Shown here: one piece after another, positions 61,660-64,000 of the stretch
Layout: each line of letters starts with the position of its first letter
Numbering within the stretch: the first letter of the stretch is position 1
Assembly (NCBI GenBank): GCA_022606425.2
Contig: JAHDVF020001569.1
Location: forward strand, 1,023,625-1,087,624
Source: Lepidostoma basale
Taxonomy: Eukaryota > Arthropoda > Insecta > Trichoptera > Lepidostomatidae
DNA: 64,000 bases
Direction of reading: 5' to 3'
The notes under the pieces: model-generated
The model's input: the letters and a program-made list of their open reading frames with translations, nothing else
Told to the model about the DNA's origin: nothing
Database searches by the model: none
Translations under genes and position numbers: made by a program

Positions 61660-61749
61660 TCAACAAATATTTTACGTAACAGAATTTGATATAAAACATG
61701 TAAAAACAATTAAATAACAAAAAACATAATTTTAAATAAGTTTAATCCA

Positions 61750-61944
61750 TCAATGAACTCCGATTTCATCATTAGCATCATCACATTCAGTGTCCCTATC
61801 AATTGAAAAAAATAATTCCTCGTCTTCATCTAGCCAAATATCTCGTTTGTTATAATTATTATTGGTTTGTCTTTTCCTCTTCTTTCCAGGTGTGCTAATT
61901 TTTGTTGAAGTACTCGCGGCTGCAATTCCCTCGGAAACAATTCT
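61750..61944 (-). CDS. Candidate terminal coding exon, basic/acidic C-terminus
   Basis: The minus strand is open for 64 codons from a TTCGTTCAG acceptor to TGA: RIVSEGIAAASTSTKISTPG, KKRKRQTNNNYNKRDI and WLDEDEELFFSIDRDTECDD, ending ANDEIGVH. KKRKR could be a nuclear localisation signal and the tail is strongly acidic, a composition seen at the C-termini of Myb/SANT-type and other nuclear or transposon-derived proteins. The family is not recognised. Another frame over the same bases is also open (HSFRELFPRELQPRVLQQ...), so the frame choice rests on amino-acid composition and the polyadenylation signal. Upstream exons would be above 62 kb. Confidence 0.35.
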   Translation of the reverse strand, partial: RIVSEGIAAASTSTKISTPGKKRKRQTNNNYNKRDIWLDEDEELFFSIDRDTECDDANDEIGVH

Positions 61945-62357
61945 CTGAACGAATGTTTAGAGACACCTATAAAATCAATACAAAATATACAAAAAACATT
62001 TTTTATTATTATTACTACACTGATCATAAATCGGTTATTTAATCTCTAAGGAAAACAACACTTTTCTGTCAATATACCAATACGCGCGTTGACTTTTTCG
62101 AATGGAATCAATGGCGTAAATATTCACTATTCTTCTTCACAAAAAGGCTTTAACTTTTAGAATAGTCTCTCTTATACTGATTTTTATAACTTTGGGCATT
62201 GTTAGTCTCAAATTAATAAAGAAAACTAAAAATCACGGGGACGATGCAAACAAAAACTCAAATCTGTCATATTGACATTTGGCGATTAGTTCACATTTGC
62301 ACCACCTCACCGCCAGCTTACGTTTGTGGCTCAATAAGGGACGGTAAGCAGAAAAAC

Positions 62358-63220
62358 GGTCGTAAGGGGGATAGCCACTGTGACGGGCGAAAAAATAAGT
62401 GATTTCTGGAATTTTTTAACCGGGATAATTAAGGAATATGGGGATCGCAATTTTTTCATTTTATTAAGTGTACATTTAATATAGTTCATAATTTTATTTA
62501 TTAAAAATATTAAATAGTAACAAAGCTTTCAGCGTTGCTGTAGAGATGCATCGATTTCTCGAAAAGGGATTATCGAAAGAAAAAAAAAACAAAGTTCATC
62601 ATAATCTAAATGAATGTGGTTGTCGTTGTAGGTAACCATTTTTTTTTATTTTAATTTTTCTCAAAATGGCGACCGACTGAAATATATTTTGCGCTTTTTA
62701 ACATTCAAGCAGTCTTAAAAAAATCAAAATCGGCTACGCTTTACGATAGCTATTGCAAAGACGAATACTACAAACAAATAAAAATGAAAATCGGTTGATA
62801 ATTGCCCGAGTTATCGAAGCGACCAGTTTAAAAAACAGTTTTGAGAAAAAACGCGTTTAAAGTATTTAGTCCAGTTTTCTTACTATAAGATCATGTATCT
62901 TCTAAAATACGAGTATCTATATGCTACTTATATCAAACTATCGAGTCCTGGACTATATAATGATTCTTCTCTTTAACTCAAGTGGTGTCCTTGACTTTTT
63001 CATTTTTTTATTAACCCTTTCCATACGATTCTCAGCAGCTTTCACCCGGTTAGCGTCGGCGCAAAGACAGTCGGTCTACCTACTCTCACTAAAATGACTG
63101 TAACTCATTTTATTATTTTCGGAATTTTTACCTCAAATTTTATACACATATTTTGGAAGGTATAAACTTTAAGTTAAAACAAAAAATCGCCCAATCACAG
63201 TGGCTACCCCCCTTAATGAC
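62358..63220. mobile_element. TIR element of about 860 bp, non-coding
   Basis: TAAGGGGGATAGCCACTGTG at 62363 is inverted at 63195-63215 (CACAGTGGCTACCCCCCTTA) with GGGCG inside both ends. No transposase frame. Target duplication is unclear (GGTC/GACC flank both sides and may belong to the TIR). Superfamily unassigned. Confidence 0.65.
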
Positions 63221-63225
63221 CATAT

Positions 63226-64000
63226 GTCCATGATAGAGTGTCGAAAGAGAGTATTAGAAGTGATTGCGGTGCGAATGATGGTGTTATAAACAAAATAATG
63301 AAAGGATCATTAAGATGGCTTAGACACATAGAAAGAATGAATGAAGAATGAATGGTAAAAAAGTATATGTTAACGATGTAAATGGAACTAGTTATAGAGG
63401 AAGACCGAAGAAAACGTGGCAAGATCAAACAAATCAAATATTGAATGACACGATGTGCATGACACGATGTATGCATGTTGAGGAATCGACAGAAATATGT
63501 CAGGAAAGAAAAGTGTGGCAGTCCATTCTGTCTGCCTACCCCTTCGAAGAGACGGCGTGATGTTTAGTTGTATAATACATATTTTATGTGGACATATAAA
63601 GATGGACAATGGAGTTCTAGTGCCAACCCTCATGTATGGAAGTGAAGCTCGGAGCTGGAAATAAGGATGAAAGCAGGATGAATGCCGTAGAAATGAGATC
63701 ACTAAGAAGAATGTGCGGGAAAACTTTGTATGATAGAATACCGAACGATGAAATGAGAAAGAAATGTAAGGCAGATGACTGCATCATGGATAAAATTAAA
63801 AAAGGATCCCTGAGATGGTTTGGACATATGGAACGAATGGATGAGAGTAGAATGGTTAAAAAGCTGTACACAAGCAGCGTCAGTGGAAAAAGAAGCCGTG
63901 GACGACCGAGGAAAACATGGCATGAATTAATCAAGTACTAAAAGGCGGTCACATTCGAAGTCGGAATAATCGACGTGCATGCACGGTACGATGAAGGAAT
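63226..64000 (+). repeat. Near-identical duplicate of 59998-60772 (two LINE A tails)
   Basis: Matches 59998-60772 at a constant offset of 3228 bases. I saw one difference (CCGAGGACG at 60670 versus CCGTGGACG at 63898). It begins right after the TIR element, at TGTCCATG shared by both breakpoints, and runs off the window end. It includes LINE A 63226-63571 and LINE A subfamily 2 from 63600. Confidence 0.9.

Noticed and set aside
62358..63220. piggyBac element
   Set aside because: No TTAA duplication flanks the TIRs and no transposase is present. The TTAA near the right end lies inside the terminal repeat.

Overview
The window looks like insect nuclear DNA, most likely from a moth or butterfly (Lepidoptera). 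It is AT-rich and has GT-AG introns, arthropod-type TATA/initiator signals, mariner, hAT and Tigger transposons, tRNA-derived SINEs, and very many 5'-truncated RTE-like LINE copies with a (TTAG)n tail. The lepidopteran call is an inference from the repeat families. No operons, prokaryotic genes or CRISPR arrays were seen. Most of the sequence is transposon debris, and most long open frames are broken LINE or transposase pieces.

Host genes are few, small, intron-containing and all on the minus strand. (1) At 520-653 there is a candidate terminal exon of an unrecognised protein. (2) At 4656-7202 there is a three-exon gene for a 136-residue secreted cysteine-rich protein with a duplicated C-x(2,4)-C-x7-C-x8-CCC module. 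(3) Three tandem paralogues of a stand-alone sterol carrier protein 2-like (SCP-2L) protein lie at 20190-22666, 28809-32206 and 46791-50012. Each has a 139-bp first coding exon, a phase-1 intron at the same codon and a second exon of 206-215 bp. The most upstream copy has a clear TATA box, initiator and 27-nt leader exon at 51496-51552. (4) At 61750-61944 there is a candidate terminal exon of an unrecognised basic/acidic protein.

Layout. 1-4600 is mostly anonymous AT-rich DNA. 4.6-7.2 kb is the cysteine-rich gene with TE-filled introns. 7.3-20 kb is LINE, SINE and repeat mosaic. 20-50 kb holds the three SCP-2L genes, whose introns and spacers are packed with LINEs, SINEs, a minisatellite, a Tigger derivative, an intact mariner (41142-42428) and hAT MITEs. 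50-64 kb is repeat-rich, with a hAT element (56893-59451) carrying a nested dead mariner, and a near-identical duplication of 59998-60772 at 63226-64000.

The most unusual signal is a set of foldback elements (about 35.1, 42.9, 48.9, 51.1 and 52.6 kb, with solo relics near 8.15 and 50.8 kb). Their arms carry hammerhead-ribozyme-like cores: CUGANGA, a helix-II hairpin, GAAAC, a 2-4 nt loop, then GUC. Apart from their terminal sequences they have little in common, which suggests several unrelated families of ribozyme-bearing non-autonomous retroelements, possibly Penelope-like or retrozyme-like. Ribozyme activity and family assignment are inferences.
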